DNA of 64,000 nucleotides from Rotaria sp. Silwood1 (GCA_905250075.1 CAJNOP010000099.1:451967-515966); one strand, 5' to 3'. Shown: positions 33,068 through 45,747, counted from the stretch's first letter. The notes: generated by a model not told the origin, from the sequence alone. Program-made: numbers and translations.

Positions 33068-35292
33068 ATGTGTTCTATAATTATTCTACATATTTTGATT
33101 GTCGCCGTTAAACTTATCGATGGAGTGTTTATATGTAAGAATGACGGCATGTTCGAAAATGTTGATAATCATCATACATTTTGGTATTGTCTTCACGGCA
33201 ATGGATATCTTAAACCGTGTCCAGCAAGTTCAATTTGGTCACAAATAGATTGTCAATGCGTTCGGAAAAGTAAGTATTACTTTGCTTTATCATATCAAGA
33301 ACGTTTCCATCGTACGATCGATGATACAAACGTCTGATTTTCACTATGATTTCATCTTGTTCTATAATTGTAGCAATGTTACCAACAGTTACAGTAACAA
33401 CAACAACAACAACAGAAGAGACGGTTTTACCAACAACAGAAACAATATCAAGTGAGTCGTTTAGATAATACTCTTACTCGAGATTGTAAAATTGAAAATG
33501 TAGGAGTTTTTATCAAGAAGATTAGGCCAGTTATATGAGACTTGTACTTCGAAGATCGAAACAAATATTCTTAAAACATAGATTATACTAGTTAAAATAG
33601 AGTACGACGGATATTTACGATTGTGTTTAACTTATAGTAACTGTTTCTATTCAGAAAATAATAATTTTGATTAAAATTCACGAAAGATGTTTTAATTCTT
33701 TGCTTTAGCATGGTACAAACGAAATTAGAGTTTCTCAAAATTGAGATAAATGGTAGGCTTGAAATGATGATTGATAAATCAAAGGTTAAAAATTGCTACG
33801 GATCACCTTGTGCATTCGTACCTAACAAAGCAGGAGTAATCAGAAAGTTATTTACGCTGTAGAATTCTGTATTGTTAAAACAGATGGACTATTTATGAAT
33901 ATGTTCGGCAAGTTTTTGTTAGTTCAAATCTTGTGAACTAGTTAATTATACTATTGAACTTCTACTACATGAAATCATTTTCGTATGAATTAGAAAATAT
34001 GAGCACATCATTGTCACAGCATCTCTGTATAACAACGATTCCATAAAAAAGCATTTCAAAAAAATTTTGTCTTCATTCGCAAGTTGAAAGTAAACATTCA
34101 TTTTAGATTGCTTGGATTCAAATTTAATTACATTTGAAAATGCGGCAAACTATTCCAAAATCTCGAATGGTTATTATGGTTTGACATGGACGAATGCTTA
34201 TGTACTTGATACACAAATATATCCACAATGGTCTGAAAGTGGTTTTTATTCGGCTATTAAATCGGGTACTTGGGTTGCATTTAACATGAATGGTGAACGA
34301 ATGACAATTTCTATAGATACACCAAACACATTTAGTATAAAATCATTTGTTGTCTCATCTGCATGGAATGATTATGTTACATTATCAATGGTTTCGCAAC
34401 GTGCATCTACGTATTATAAAGAAGCATCATTTAAAATTGAAAAAAATCGTTCAACTACGATTGAATTAAATTGGTTCGATATTAATACAATCACATTCTA
34501 TGCATCAATTAATAATAGTCAACATGGAGAAGTATTTGTTATTGATGATTTATGTTTGTAAGTGCTTGTTCGTTGCGTATAAGCACCGAACATTATAATA
34601 ATGTTAGATGCTAGTTTTTTATATCAGCAGTGCATCTAATAATTATTTGTTCAATAAATTTAACTTTTACTAGTATTTACTATAGATTAACAACAGCAAT
34701 CAGTGTTATGATGAAATACATTCTGAATAGGTTTCAGAAAGTTTCTATGAAATAAGCCTTCTTTTTGGCAGAAAATATCTTAAGTTTTCGATTATTAGAT
34801 GCTAGAATAGGTTGCATATTAATTTGTCTTATTTTGTTTTTCCGTTATTCAAGAGTGATCGAATACATTCTTTTCACTACTAAACAAACTTTAAGCATAT
34901 TTTCTTGTTTTTCCTTAAGGGACTCAACTACACTGTCAACATCAACATCAGCCGAAATTGAAGATAAATGTTCATTGAACGAAATATTCTATCAAGGTCA
35001 TTGTTACTACTTGGATGGTGTAGGAGGAGAATGTCCATATGGTTATAGTCTTGGATCAGAAACGGTTTTATCTGCTATAGCTGATTCATTTATTGGTTTA
35101 AATTATAAAACAGCGATATCAAATAATTGTTGCGTTGTAACGTCTGAAAAATCCTCAAATTACGGAATTAATTCAACGGATCAATGCAACAAACAAGGAC
35201 CATTTACAGTCGTGCCCAGTTACAATGGTGGTGGATGTCGAAATTATACGACTAGACATTCAAGACAATTAACATTTTGTATGAGCAATTAA
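33068..35292 (+). CDS. secreted chitin-binding / lectin-like modular protein (4 exons)
   Basis: The inferred exons are 33068-33269, 33374-33451, 34107-34557 and 34920-35292 (367 residues). All junctions are GT/AG with matching phases (1, 1, 2). Exon 1 gives the signal peptide MCSIIILHILIVAVKLIDG and a peritrophin-A-like (CBM14) module: FICKNDGMFENVDNHHTFWY, C-L, KPCPASSIW, then DCQC. Exon 2 is a Thr-rich linker (TVTVTTTTTT), the usual O-glycosylated spacer. Exon 3 starts LITFENAANYSKISNGYYGL and contains SGTWVAFNMNGE and SSAWNDYVTLSM. These are hallmarks of a beta-sandwich domain common in secreted fungal and oomycete proteins, with no established ligand. Exon 4 is a Cys-rich module (GHCYYLDGVGGECPYGYSLG, NNCC, QLTFC) of C-type-lectin-like size. 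The role is probably binding of chitin or other glycans outside the cell; the mixture suggests exon shuffling or transfer. Confidence 0.7.
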
Positions 35293-35892
35293 TTTTATTT
35301 TGCATTTGTGTTGTAATGATTTCTCTTCGTGAGAAAGAAAAGTTAAAACATTAAAATGCGTACCATAACATCTTCGACTGAAGACCCAACAAAGAATTTT
35401 AACAAAACAATACAAGCAAGAGATAACTACTACCTATTTTAAATCAAGCTAATCTTAGATATTTTTCGAATAAAAACTGAACAAAAAGGATCCGATGTCT
35501 TTGCTGGCAAGTTCCTGACAGTAAATAAACAGATCTGATAGAAAAAACACACTTTTCGAACATCGATGTAGTACATATTAGACACGAAGAAGACCGAAGT
35601 CGTCATCAATGATAGCTATTAATTATTAGACAAAGAACAAATAATCGTGTAATATGCACGTCGTTTAAAGAAAATATTCATACTTACTCATTCACGAGTA
35701 ATCATACATAATTTTGTGTAGCTCTGACTACATACGAATAATTGTTAATCAGCTTTAACTGTTGGAAACTGAAATGAGCTGACTTATTTTGAATAAACTA
35801 TATCAAAGCGATCTCAATTACCAAGAAGTAAAGTAGTTGAGATTATCTACTTAGAAATCAGTTTTACAAGAAAGCTTCAAGTCATATTTCAG

Positions 35893-35935
35893 AGTGGGTG
35901 TGGGTGTACTTTGAGAGCTGACTCACACTCACACC
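35893..35935. repeat. telomere-like foldback
   Basis: GTGGGTGTGGGTGT and CTCACACTCACACC flank the 16-base spacer 'actttgagagctgact'. Confidence 0.7.
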
Positions 35936-36169
35936 AAGACATAAGTAAAACTACCTTCTTATTAAATTAATTTTGTAAATTTAATTTGTGTACATTTGTT
36001 ATAGTGAAAATATTCTTTCGAATCTTAATTTGTAAACCTAGAACATATATTCTTCAAACCGTTGGTTATGTTATTTTTGTGCAAAAACCTTAATATTTTT
36101 CTTATGAATGCAGATGGGTCCCTAATGATTGCTCACATAACGATTCGTTCGATAATTCAAGCTGCATAA

Positions 36170-36232
36170 GGGTGTGGATGTGTGAGGTAGGTGCGCGTGT
36201 AATTACTGGGAAGAACAAACCCACACCCGCAT
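36170..36232. repeat. telomere-like foldback with conserved spacer
   Basis: G-rich arm GGGTGTGGATGTGTGAGG, spacer 'aattactgggaagaacaa', then ACCCACACCCGC. The spacer differs from that at 31488 by two bases. Confidence 0.75.
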
Positions 36233-36829
36233 CACTCAAACACAAAAAAGAAAAAATAGAACTCTTATATATACGAATGAAACCACCATTAATAAACAAT
36301 ATGCAAAAAGAAAGTATAGATGAATACAGTCTATTTCTTTGTGTATTAGAAGATTCCATTTTCATCTACTTCAAAATAAGACCTAACTCAAGTACTTCTA
36401 CAACAATAAATATCTTGACATTTTGATGAAACTTGATGAAGAACACGGTGCTTCCACTTCTATATCGTAACATTTTCATATATCGACTGCTGCTTACTAA
36501 ATATCCAATATTGGCAAGAAAATAGTAAATTGAGAAATCAAACAGTTGTGTTCGAATAATATAAGAAATATAATGTTCCATATTGAAAACATGAGTCATA
36601 CGAATTGATACTTTTCATGTAATGAAATAAATTCTAGCAAATAAATAGGTATTTGTTCGACAAAATTTATGTTGTTTAAAGAATGTGAAAGATAAGTATT
36701 ATGAATAATTTTTATATATTTAATTGATAGAGTTTAAATGACTAATCCTTAAAAGATAAAATAAACTGGACACGACAATGTTCTAAAAAGATTTATTTTC
36801 AATATTTTCATTTTCTAATTCTTTGTTTT

Positions 36830-36985
36830 TTAAATTCTTCATATATAAAATCATATTGATCTTTTAATTTAGATTTATAGAATTGTTGTGTTTCTTCAAG
36901 ACAATCTCTATATATCGTAGCTGATGATGATATCGTTTGATTATTTCTATCGTTGATATTATCATTGATCGAATTAAGCTCTTAA
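36830..36985 (-). pseudogene. 3' terminal coding fragment, function not recognised
   Basis: The minus strand reads ELNSINDNINDRNNQTISSS and then IYRDCLEETQQFYKSK ... YDFIYEEFKKQRIRK before TGA. It looks like the charged, helical C-terminus of a protein. A possible preceding exon at about 37310-37260 (NGKDLTDEDFLQKLDTI) follows a TTCTAG acceptor. A gene start could not be found, so this may be the last exons of a small gene or a remnant. Confidence 0.4.
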
Positions 36986-38863
36986 TAATATAATAATGAA
37001 ATAATAAAATTAAAAACAAAAATAATCATGTATCAATATATATATATATATATATGTTCGATAGTTTTGAATAAATTGGCGAATTAAAGGATAATTGATT
37101 ACTTGTCCATCATGTTATATCTAGCCATTTTTTTTATTGCCATCTCAATAATATTTGTTTTATATCAGTTACAAAAAAAAAATATATAATTTATACACAT
37201 ATAGTATAAACATTATAAATACATTTCGTACTATGTCCATGTTGACTTAACAAATAATAATTGTATCAAGTTTTTGAAGAAAATCTTCATCAGTCAAATC
37301 TTTTCCATTCTAGAATAATAAAAAAAAACAAAACCCAAATAGATATGCTCTGATTACTATTTTCTTTGAGATTTAAACGACTTCTATGATGGAATATGAT
37401 GATCTAAGATTTTTGGAAACTAAATGCAAAACTAAATGTATGGTATACAAACATATCATTAAAAAATGTTGTCTTGAAAAAAAAATTTACATGTACTTAA
37501 TTCTTATTTACCACATAGTCACTATCTAATTCTAAATTTAGAAAGAACGAATATCATCGATGCATTCAAGAATATTCTGTCGTAGAAAAAGTTTTCATTG
37601 ATTAATATATTCTTAGATATACGATGGTTCGTTCAGAATTTTTCAATAGTAAGATACAAACTGATACGAATAGAAAGAAAAATCTCAGATGAATGGATAT
37701 GAATATATTGTGAAAAACAAATAGAATAATAAACCGTACATCAAAGTGTCGAAAATCGTTTCCTAATATAAAAGAAACATATTTAGTAGTCATTCGAGCT
37801 AGTAGGTTTTATTAATATCTGTCATAAAGCAATAAATAATCAAATAATTAATAGGATTATTCTGCATTAGTTAAAAATATAAGGACCTAACTATTGTTAT
37901 TTTAAGTTAACATGCAATTATAGACATAATTTTTTTAAAAATGCGATTGAATGTTGTTGAATTATAAGGTAACATTGAAGACTATTTCAGATAAGGCTGA
38001 TTTATTGCAAAATTTTTAAATAGTTGTTTGAGTTTACTATTCAATTGTTTATAATCACTGGAATACTTTTTTACCAAAGCCATTTGAATTTTTCTTTCCT
38101 CCTTTTCTCTTTTAATGTGAGTGTAGGCATAGATCTTGATTACACCTTTGTATTACTACGCCGTCAACTTTCTATTTATTTGTAGATGAAATTATATTTA
38201 AGCTATGATAAATATGCTAACAGTATGCCTCTCACCTTCTCTGCATCATATTAGCATCAATGGTTAGCTTTCAAATTTATCTCAATGACAAACAAAAAAT
38301 GAAAAACAGTATTTGTATCGGAAAATCTAAATTGACAAAGAACAAACAAATAACTATGAAAACTTAGTCATATGATTCTTACGTTATCTAATTGAAGTTC
38401 TCAAATAATGATGTGCTATGATTGAGTCATAATAAGTTTGCATGTATGACTCATGCCATTTTGTTGTTATTGATCAACAAATCAATGATGAAGCACAAAA
38501 GAAACATCGTTGGATTAATTTTAATTCACGAGAAAAAAATTCATACAAAACTATGTCAAAATCTATCTGTATTTTCATCTAAATTAAATATGTTTACAAA
38601 GAGTTTAGGCGATTGGTTACAGATTCGACGAACGAAATAAAATCATCATTCCAACAAAATAAAATATGTATTACTTATATAGATATATTTTATTTTATTT
38701 TATCATGTGATACTTATTGTATAACTTGTTAAACTCAAAGAATATTTATTATCTGTCTACTCTGTATGCTATACATGAATTAAGAATATAGTATAATGGT
38801 GAAGAGTTGAATTTTCTTTCAGATAGTTAACATTCAAACAATACTAATGATTCATTTTCTTTG
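36986..38863. other. intergenic, mostly featureless
   Basis: A TA microsatellite lies at 37039-37055. Apart from the possible exon near 37290, no gene can be supported. Confidence 0.35.
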
Positions 38864-40651
38864 ATGAATACCGAAAAGATGAATTTCGAATCATTAGCCA
38901 ACGAATTATTACTTTATATGTTCGAATTTCTTTCTACACATCATCTTATCGATGCATTTCATGGTCTTAATTCACGATTCAATTGTCTTCTTTTTCATCA
39001 TTTTACTGTTATAGGTATCGATTTTCGATCATTACATGCCGATAAATTTGTTACAATCTGTCAAGAATATGTCCCAAGTTTGATCACTCAGCTATCTCCA
39101 ATGCAGATATCAAAGCAAAAGTGTTTTCAATCACCGAATCAATTCAATATTCATAATTTTGCACTTACTCAATTTATTCAATTGAGATCATTTCCATTAA
39201 GCAATCCTTTACAAAAACAGATTCCGAAAAAAATCATCTTAGGATTGTTTCATTTAATTGATCTTACAAATTTGAACTTCAGTCAGCATTCTTTGGTAGC
39301 AGATGACTGTAAGCATATGTCAACTGACTATTCTTTAATAAATTATCTATGGAGTCTACCAAATCTTATTTATTGTCATTTGGACGCTACGAGTTGGCAT
39401 CAATTGGGTTATGGTGACTTCGTAGTACCTACAGTGATGTCGTCAAGCATCACAAATCTGTCTATATCGCATCTAGATACATACTCTTTTGATCTTGATC
39501 AACTATACGTGAATACACCAAATCTTGAACAGTTTTCGATATCATTTTCTGACAGTTTTTCTCAGCAAATTCTAACATCACCTGTTCTATCAATCACGTC
39601 TTTAGAGCTGTCGCTAAGTGAACATCAATATGATCTACTTAATATGTTACAATGGATGCCTAATTTATGTCGATTGAAAATGAATGGTTCTTTTTACATC
39701 AGTGGATATAAATTGGAAAAGATTATTTCTAATCATTTGCACAAATTAAGAAAATTCGATTTTAAACTATCAGGATTCTTTGAAGATGATAATATGACCG
39801 AAGAAGTTGATGAATTACTTAGTGCATTTAAAACAACCTTTTGGATTGATCAGCATCGTTGGTTTGTGCAATGTCAATGGTATCCAGTCACGTCAAACTA
39901 TGACCTTTTTACTTTATCATATGCTATTAATGATGTTTGTATAAAGTATCCATTACTCTTGAAATCTACTTGTCCTCAAAATGACTACCATCACATATAT
40001 GACGCTGTACGTTGTTTAAGATATGATAATGAGACTGGAAAATGCTCTCAACAATCTGATATTCGATTCTACAAACTAGAAAAATTGGAAGTACAACTTC
40101 CTGTTGATGAACATTTTTGGTCAATTGTTCCAACATTCGATCGTTTAATTTCATGCGACATAATATCACATGAGAATAACAAAGAGTGTCAAGATCAGTT
40201 ACGAGTTCTTCTGTCTCGTGCATTCAATCTGTTGTTTCTAAATCTTCCACGTTTAAAAACAAATGATTCTCTAGTAGGCGTATCATCGCAAATCGACGAT
40301 AGATTGAAAAAACAGCTCGATCTGAAAGAACTTGTGGGTTCATTTGACGAGAAACAATGTCTAACTTTCTGTCATTTACCTCTAGCAGTACAGTGTGAAG
40401 AACTTCACATTTGTGTAAAAAATCGGATATCAATATGTGATCTTGTTAGAACAATGCTTCGTTTACGGTTATTATTTGTGAAATGTGACGATGATGAACG
40501 ACAAAAACGATCTGTAATCAAACAAGATATGAAACAGGAAAAATCAGAGGAAGATGAACTTGTCAATTGGTTAAGACAGCAATTGTCAAATGTGCAGCGA
40601 TTGGTTCGAATATCTCGTTGGGGTTCTACTGTTGTATTGAAATTTTTTTAA
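38864..40651 (+). CDS. F-box protein
   Basis: This is a 595-residue single-exon frame with the ATG at 38864 (MNTEKMNFES). Residues ~7-45 form an F-box (SLANELLLYMFEFLSTHHLI, then DAFHGLNSRFNCLLF). The spacing of the hydrophobic residues is that of the F-box subfamily abundant in bdelloids. The F-box binds Skp1 in SCF ubiquitin ligases. The rest (~70-560) has irregular leucine-rich stretches such as LTNLNFSQHSL, LPNLIYCHLDATS and ITNLSISHLD. These suggest a diverged leucine-rich-repeat substrate receptor, whose substrate is unknown. The C-terminus carries an acidic/basic linker (KQEKSEEDELVNWLRQQL). A pyrimidine tract ending TTTCAG at 38821 may be an acceptor for a 5' UTR exon. The gene looks intact. 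Confidence 0.75.
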   Translation: MNTEKMNFESLANELLLYMFEFLSTHHLIDAFHGLNSRFNCLLFHHFTVIGIDFRSLHADKFVTICQEYVPSLITQLSPMQISKQKCFQSPNQFNIHNFALTQFIQLRSFPLSNPLQKQIPKKIILGLFHLIDLTNLNFSQHSLVADDCKHMSTDYSLINYLWSLPNLIYCHLDATSWHQLGYGDFVVPTVMSSSITNLSISHLDTYSFDLDQLYVNTPNLEQFSISFSDSFSQQILTSPVLSITSLELSLSEHQYDLLNMLQWMPNLCRLKMNGSFYISGYKLEKIISNHLHKLRKFDFKLSGFFEDDNMTEEVDELLSAFKTTFWIDQHRWFVQCQWYPVTSNYDLFTLSYAINDVCIKYPLLLKSTCPQNDYHHIYDAVRCLRYDNETGKCSQQSDIRFYKLEKLEVQLPVDEHFWSIVPTFDRLISCDIISHENNKECQDQLRVLLSRAFNLLFLNLPRLKTNDSLVGVSSQIDDRLKKQLDLKELVGSFDEKQCLTFCHLPLAVQCEELHICVKNRISICDLVRTMLRLRLLFVKCDDDERQKRSVIKQDMKQEKSEEDELVNWLRQQLSNVQRLVRISRWGSTVVLKFF

Positions 40652-40770
40652 GATGAACATAATAATAACGATAGAAGACTAATGGACTTCTTTTGTCTTT
40701 ATTGTATAATATGATAAACAGAATAGAGCGAATCAGATAAATCTTTATTCGGAAATATTTTGAAAAAATA

Positions 40771-40849
40771 GGGTGTGAACATGGGTGGATATTGGGGTGA
40801 GTTTGGATTGAGTATTCACTGAACCTCAATCCACCCACAACCACACCCT
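40771..40849. repeat. telomere-like foldback
   Basis: G-rich arm from 40771 (GGGTGTGAACATGGGTGGAT), spacer near 'gagtattcactgaacc', then a C-rich arm ending CCACACCC at 40849. It lies 120 bases after the F-box stop. Confidence 0.7.
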
Positions 40850-41027
40850 GAACATCAACTGGAATACATAACAAAAATATGGATTTGAATACGATGTAGA
40901 AGAAAAAAAATATTTGTAGACCCAAACGGGTAACATAGTTTTTTTTATTTTGTCTATAGTTTCGATTACATCACTAGAAAAGAATAACTGTACAACTAAC
41001 ACAGACAATGCTAAAATTGGGAAACAG

Positions 41028-41644
41028 GAATTTTGCAGTGCTGACTTTGGCAGTTGACTTTGGGCAATTGCCGAAAGTTGTGTTTTCATTTGACTTTCGT
41101 CGTAAACCGGACTGACTTTCGCCAATTGCCGAAAGTTGTATTTTTTTTTTTGACTTTCGCCCTAAATGGGATAGACTTTCGACAATTGCCAATAGTCTGG
41201 ATAAGGTCTGAAACGCGTCAGTAAATCATCTTTACTACACCTTACTTTCAGCAACTAATGACTAACTGTTTGTTATAAAACCACAGCAATTAGTAAACTA
41301 GCGGGTTCGAGTGCGAACACCAATAATTATAAGTTCAAAAAGTCGAGAAAATCTTAAGCTCACACTTTCGACAGCGCCAAATTACATGCTGTCAAAACTT
41401 TAGTAAATAATGAGTAAATTATCGAAAGTACAGTAATGCTCCATTTAATTAAATGATAACGTTAACTGTCTATTACAGTACCTTTGGTAATTGCCGAAGT
41501 CGTATTTGCGAAATTCCGTTGCCAAAAAAACTGGACTTTCGACAATTGCCGAAAGTTCAATTGATTTGAGATCAAAATTTCAATACAAACACAACTTTCG
41601 GCAATTGCCCAAAGTCAACTGCCAAAGTCAGTACTGCAAAATTC
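41028..41644. mobile_element. foldback/MITE with ~58-bp inverted ends and GGCAATTGCC motifs
   Basis: Positions 41028-41085 and 41587-41644 are reverse complements with one visible mismatch. The arms and interior repeat CTTTCGGCAATTGCCGAAAG-type palindromes and the phrase 'gactttcg', about ten in all. No coding capacity. It lies immediately 3' of the flavohemoglobin remnant, whose C-terminus it may have displaced. Confidence 0.75.
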
Positions 41645-41699
41645 ATGCTATCCCTAAAATTGTTTTGTAAAATGCGAAGTGTTGGTTCAATTGATCTCA

Positions 41700-42434
41700 T
41701 ATGGATAAGAGATTTTGGATGATCAAAGCTTGTACGAGCATTTTTGGCTAAAGTCAAGAATGCTTCGGGAACAGATACGTGTATCTGGTTTTATCTTGCC
41801 TTCAAGATGGCTCTTTGAAATTACTTCTTGTTCAGTCAAAATTTTGTATTGACCTTGTAGAAGCATTTTCTTAAATGTCTCGGCAAATGCAGCATGACCT
41901 TTATTTCGAACACATTGAATTAATGTTACTGCACTCATTCTTCTTTTTTGGTTCAATTCGTGGATTAATGCCATGAAAGAACCAATGCCAATATCATCAC
42001 TGATGAATACATCACTTTTTGCGTCAGTGGCGAGTGCAAAACTACCGGCAGGTGCTGAAACTAAAATTGTACTTCCAACTTGGCGATTGTTAATAATTTC
42101 ATCTGAGACAATACTGTTTTGATCGAGATCATTTCTTTCTTGTTAACACATAATGTAATATATTGTCCAGGATAATAAGGGATGAATTTTCTACTATTTT
42201 GACGTTGCATTAATAAAGTGTAAATCGGCTCACTGGCGATTTCCTCTGTCTTAACAATTGTAAATTGTATAGAACTCTTATCACGTTCATCAGTACCAAG
42301 TTTGTCGTATTATTCCTTTTCTTTCTTGTTAAAAGTTTCGGCAATAAGATCATAGAGAGCCTGCCATGTAGCCACTACTGTAGGATATGCGCATGTTGTT
42401 TGAGAAGTTGTTTTAGTTCTGCAGTAATAACCAT
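41700..42434 (-). pseudogene. flavohemoglobin (nitric oxide dioxygenase) pseudogene
   Basis: Pieces read on the minus strand match a flavohemoglobin in order. They are a start MVITAELKQLLKQHAHIL, the end of the globin domain and linker (VVATWQALYDLIAETFNKKE then YDKLGTDERDKSS), and the FAD-domain start FTIVKTEEIASEPIYTL with YYPGQYITL. Then come VGSTILVSAPAGSFAL, the NAD-domain DVFISDDIGIGSFMALIHEL and AVTLIQCVRNKGHAAFAETF. Most of the globin fold (haem pocket) is deleted. There are in-frame stops and at least two frameshifts, and the C-terminus is missing. Flavohemoglobins are typical of bacteria and fungi, so this may be a transferred gene that later died. Confidence 0.6.
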
Positions 42435-45400
42435 TTTAGTTCTAAAACAGAAAGAATTTTTGTTTGCTTTTTTGACTAAAGGACACGACTGGAAAATCGG
42501 TCTTGGTTCATTTATAAAAGGTGGTTAAGTTTCATAAGAACTTCTGTTGTTCCTTATGGGAATTCATATGAATGAGAGATCATCAAAAATATTCCGAACG
42601 AAATATTACCTAGAATAGAGTTTGTCAGTAAGTTAATAACACGAGATGCATACTAAAACAGAACAAAAATATGAATTTCCAAAATTTTCTTAGAAAATGG
42701 GTGTGATGTAAAGTAAAAGTAAACAGTTTTATCTAGAGAAACAAACGATGAAACACGGTAAATGGAGCCTATAAGAGAATCTGTTACAAACTAGTTAATT
42801 GATCTTTAATGGATTTAACGAAAGTAAATTTATCCATATATTAATCAATGTTTTCATGATCAAGTACATACATACATGAGCTCCAAATCTGACTACTTCA
42901 GTCTTTTCCTATCTGGGCCTACTTCTGCATAGAAATGTATATTTCATCACGACTTAGAATAGCTATGTTACCATAATATAAATATATATATATGGGATAC
43001 GAGAGTATAAAATATAGGGATGATGTAGGTCATTTTTTATGAACTTTGTGAGTAACAACTGTGAGTTTTAAACTGCCTCAGACTAAGACTGAGAGGATGA
43101 GAGAAAGCAAATAACGACTACTTTCATTTAACATGGAGTCTCCTATAACATGCATATATATACTCTAGAAGTATGAATAGATATATTCCAGCAGATATGT
43201 GGGATCAAAAATAAGCTTAGACTCTTGTAATACTCATTGATACTCAAACTCAAATCAGATATTTACTTGTAATAGTTAGAGGGATAAAATAAATAGAGGC
43301 TTGTTATATTCTTGGTTAACTGAATAAAAATATGGAAAATGTAACTGGTACAGAGTGATCTATAAATAACTAGATGATAAAAAATCTACATATTATTAAT
43401 TCTATTTAGTCAAATAGACTGATACTTTGGTCATTGATAAGGTTTTACTCGGACTGTTTCATGTGAAAAATGTAAATAAGTTCTATGTTCAAAGATTGTT
43501 GGTTGATTTCATAACAGTTTTGCCTGTGTCAGTAAGAGGAATAAATATGAAACAAAGCTTCAATTCCGATAGAATTGAATGAAAAACATCATCACATAAA
43601 ACAACATGCTAATTATGATTACGTCTGTTTACGAATTAAACTTGTAAAAGAAAATTTGAAATTTTTCCATAAAAAATAACATATAACTTTTTTTGAATTA
43701 TTTTGTTGAATATATATTTTAACGGAAAAAACATCAGCTGTTTTTTCAAGAGCCCAAAACTCAAATTTCATTGAACAAGAAAGTTGTCCTATCCTAGTCT
43801 GAAATCTGATGTGAAGTATTCAGCAAATATTGTTTTTTAATCAACTGAGAAAATGAGAAGAAGAAATCAAAACGAAGTTAATTAATGATATTACATTGGT
43901 CTTCATAGGAATAGTTTTATAAGCAACGAAAATTATCTTTTTTGGTTTTGCCAGTTTCATTGATGTCTTTTGAAGAGAGAAAAATAAATATAAAAAGTTG
44001 GCGTATATCTCTACCAGGTATGGTGACCTCTTTAGTTATTATCGCATTAAATGAGCGAATGCAATCAAACTTATTATTTTACTGCCAGAAAAAGGATAAA
44101 TAGGAATTACTGAAGATAAGAACAAATAATCGAAAGTCAATCCCAACGGAACACAAAAAGCAAGAAAATCGTATACGTAAAGCAGCAAGTGTAACAACAT
44201 TGTTATATCCGTTCTTTCTCATAAAATTCTTGCCTACTATTCTTATTTTCTTCTTCTGTTCTATTTACAGTTTGATCTCTTTTTCTCTCCCCTGTCCTCA
44301 AAACATAATAAAACACAATTCCACCATTGCTAACGCTTCTTCTACTGAAAAATCGTCGCAATAAGTAAGGAAAAAGCAAAAAAGAACAATGGACCAACCA
44401 AATGTATACAAACTAGAGCAAACATTGTGGCCTGAATGTATAGATGAGACTGAATTTTTTTCTATAATGATGACTATTCCCGCACACTGTAAAATGCATC
44501 AGTAATTAAGTTTAAACAGCTCACATGATTTAAGAAGTTCTTCGACAAGGATATAATAATCTTTAATACTATGAGATTTTTTCTTTGTGCCATTGGAAAA
44601 ATATCGATTATTTCGGAAAATAAACGATGATAAAATGAAATAATACGTGCAAGACTATTATTAAAACAGTCAATAGATCACTTGCATGGTTCAAGGACAT
44701 TTTCTTCGTATATGTGTAATATTGTATAAACAAATGGTCCAATAGAGAAAACGCATTAATATACAAATAGATTTTATTGCCAGAATTAGCTCTATAAAAT
44801 GGATCTGAACAAATATTGATTCGACGAATTAGCTATTCATGGAAAAAAAGAAAAAAAAACAATGAATTTATATGTAATACTAAAATTACACCAACGTTTT
44901 TGAAAGAATCGTTCAAACTAAGAAATATTTTAATAACCTTTTGGCTGAGGAAAACTATGTTCTCTAGGACTGCATGCTCGGAATCTAAACTTTAATAGAC
45001 ATCACTACAATATAAAGACTTATTTCTGGTTGAACGCCATCTTCAAATAGGTTTTTTATTTTAATTTTCTCAAATATTTATTAATGCGCAATATACACAA
45101 GAAAATAGAAGAATATGAAAGAACAACAAGGTGTCCTGAAAACTCATAGATAGTATCATGAGCATTGTGATCAATGATTTATCACTTTTCATTAGTATAA
45201 TAGATTATGAGGCGATTATTTGAAAACTAACAATCATAATACATGAGCACGGATCGTCGATTCCATTAAGACTAATTGTGATTTCTCGATATTTATTTCA
45301 ACTTCAGTGTATAGAAGGATTGAGTTGTATTTCTACAACGCCTTTTTTATTTGTTGTTTTTCTTTGTTCAAAGTCAGAGAGAAGTCGTTTCCTTGCTTCT

Positions 45401-45492
45401 TTTTATAGAAATTATTGAATTATAAGCAGACCAAATGAAGTTTTTAAGCACATCATTTGGATAAGTCAGACCAAGTCTATTATATGCTTCTA
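42435..45492. other. intergenic, ~3 kb without recognised gene
   Basis: AT-rich, no domain, array or inverted element could be supported by eye. Confidence 0.35.
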
Positions 45493-45747
45493 CTCTCTAA
45501 AAAATAAAGGTGCAATAGGAAACTATAAAAGGTTCTACCGACGATCTTGAACCTTTTATGGTTCTAGATTTGGGTACCATTTTAAGAACCTTTTTTAAAG
45601 TTCTAGACTCTTAGGCTAGAACCTCTTCTAGTTCCACGTTGCTGGCTAAAACCATTTTCAGTTCTAGACTTTCTAGCTTGAACTAAAAAGGGTTCTTAAA
45701 ATGGTACCGAGAAAAGGTTCACTATGACACCTTTTTTTTTTACAGAG
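45493..45747. mobile_element. 255-bp foldback MITE with TA target site
   Basis: The ends CTCTCTAAAAAATAAAGGTG and (reversed) CTCTGTAAAAAAAAAAGGTG match at 18 of 20 positions, flanked by TA on both sides. The interior pairs as well: 'ggtaccattttaagaacc' faces 'gggttcttaaaatggtacc'. It is a Tc1/mariner-type MITE, judged by the TA duplication. Confidence 0.7.

Noticed and set aside
42435..45492. Search for genes in this 3-kb stretch
   Set aside because: Only short frames such as 42265-42528 (antisense to the flavohemoglobin remnant) and 44203-44397 were seen. None has start context, signal peptide or family features.
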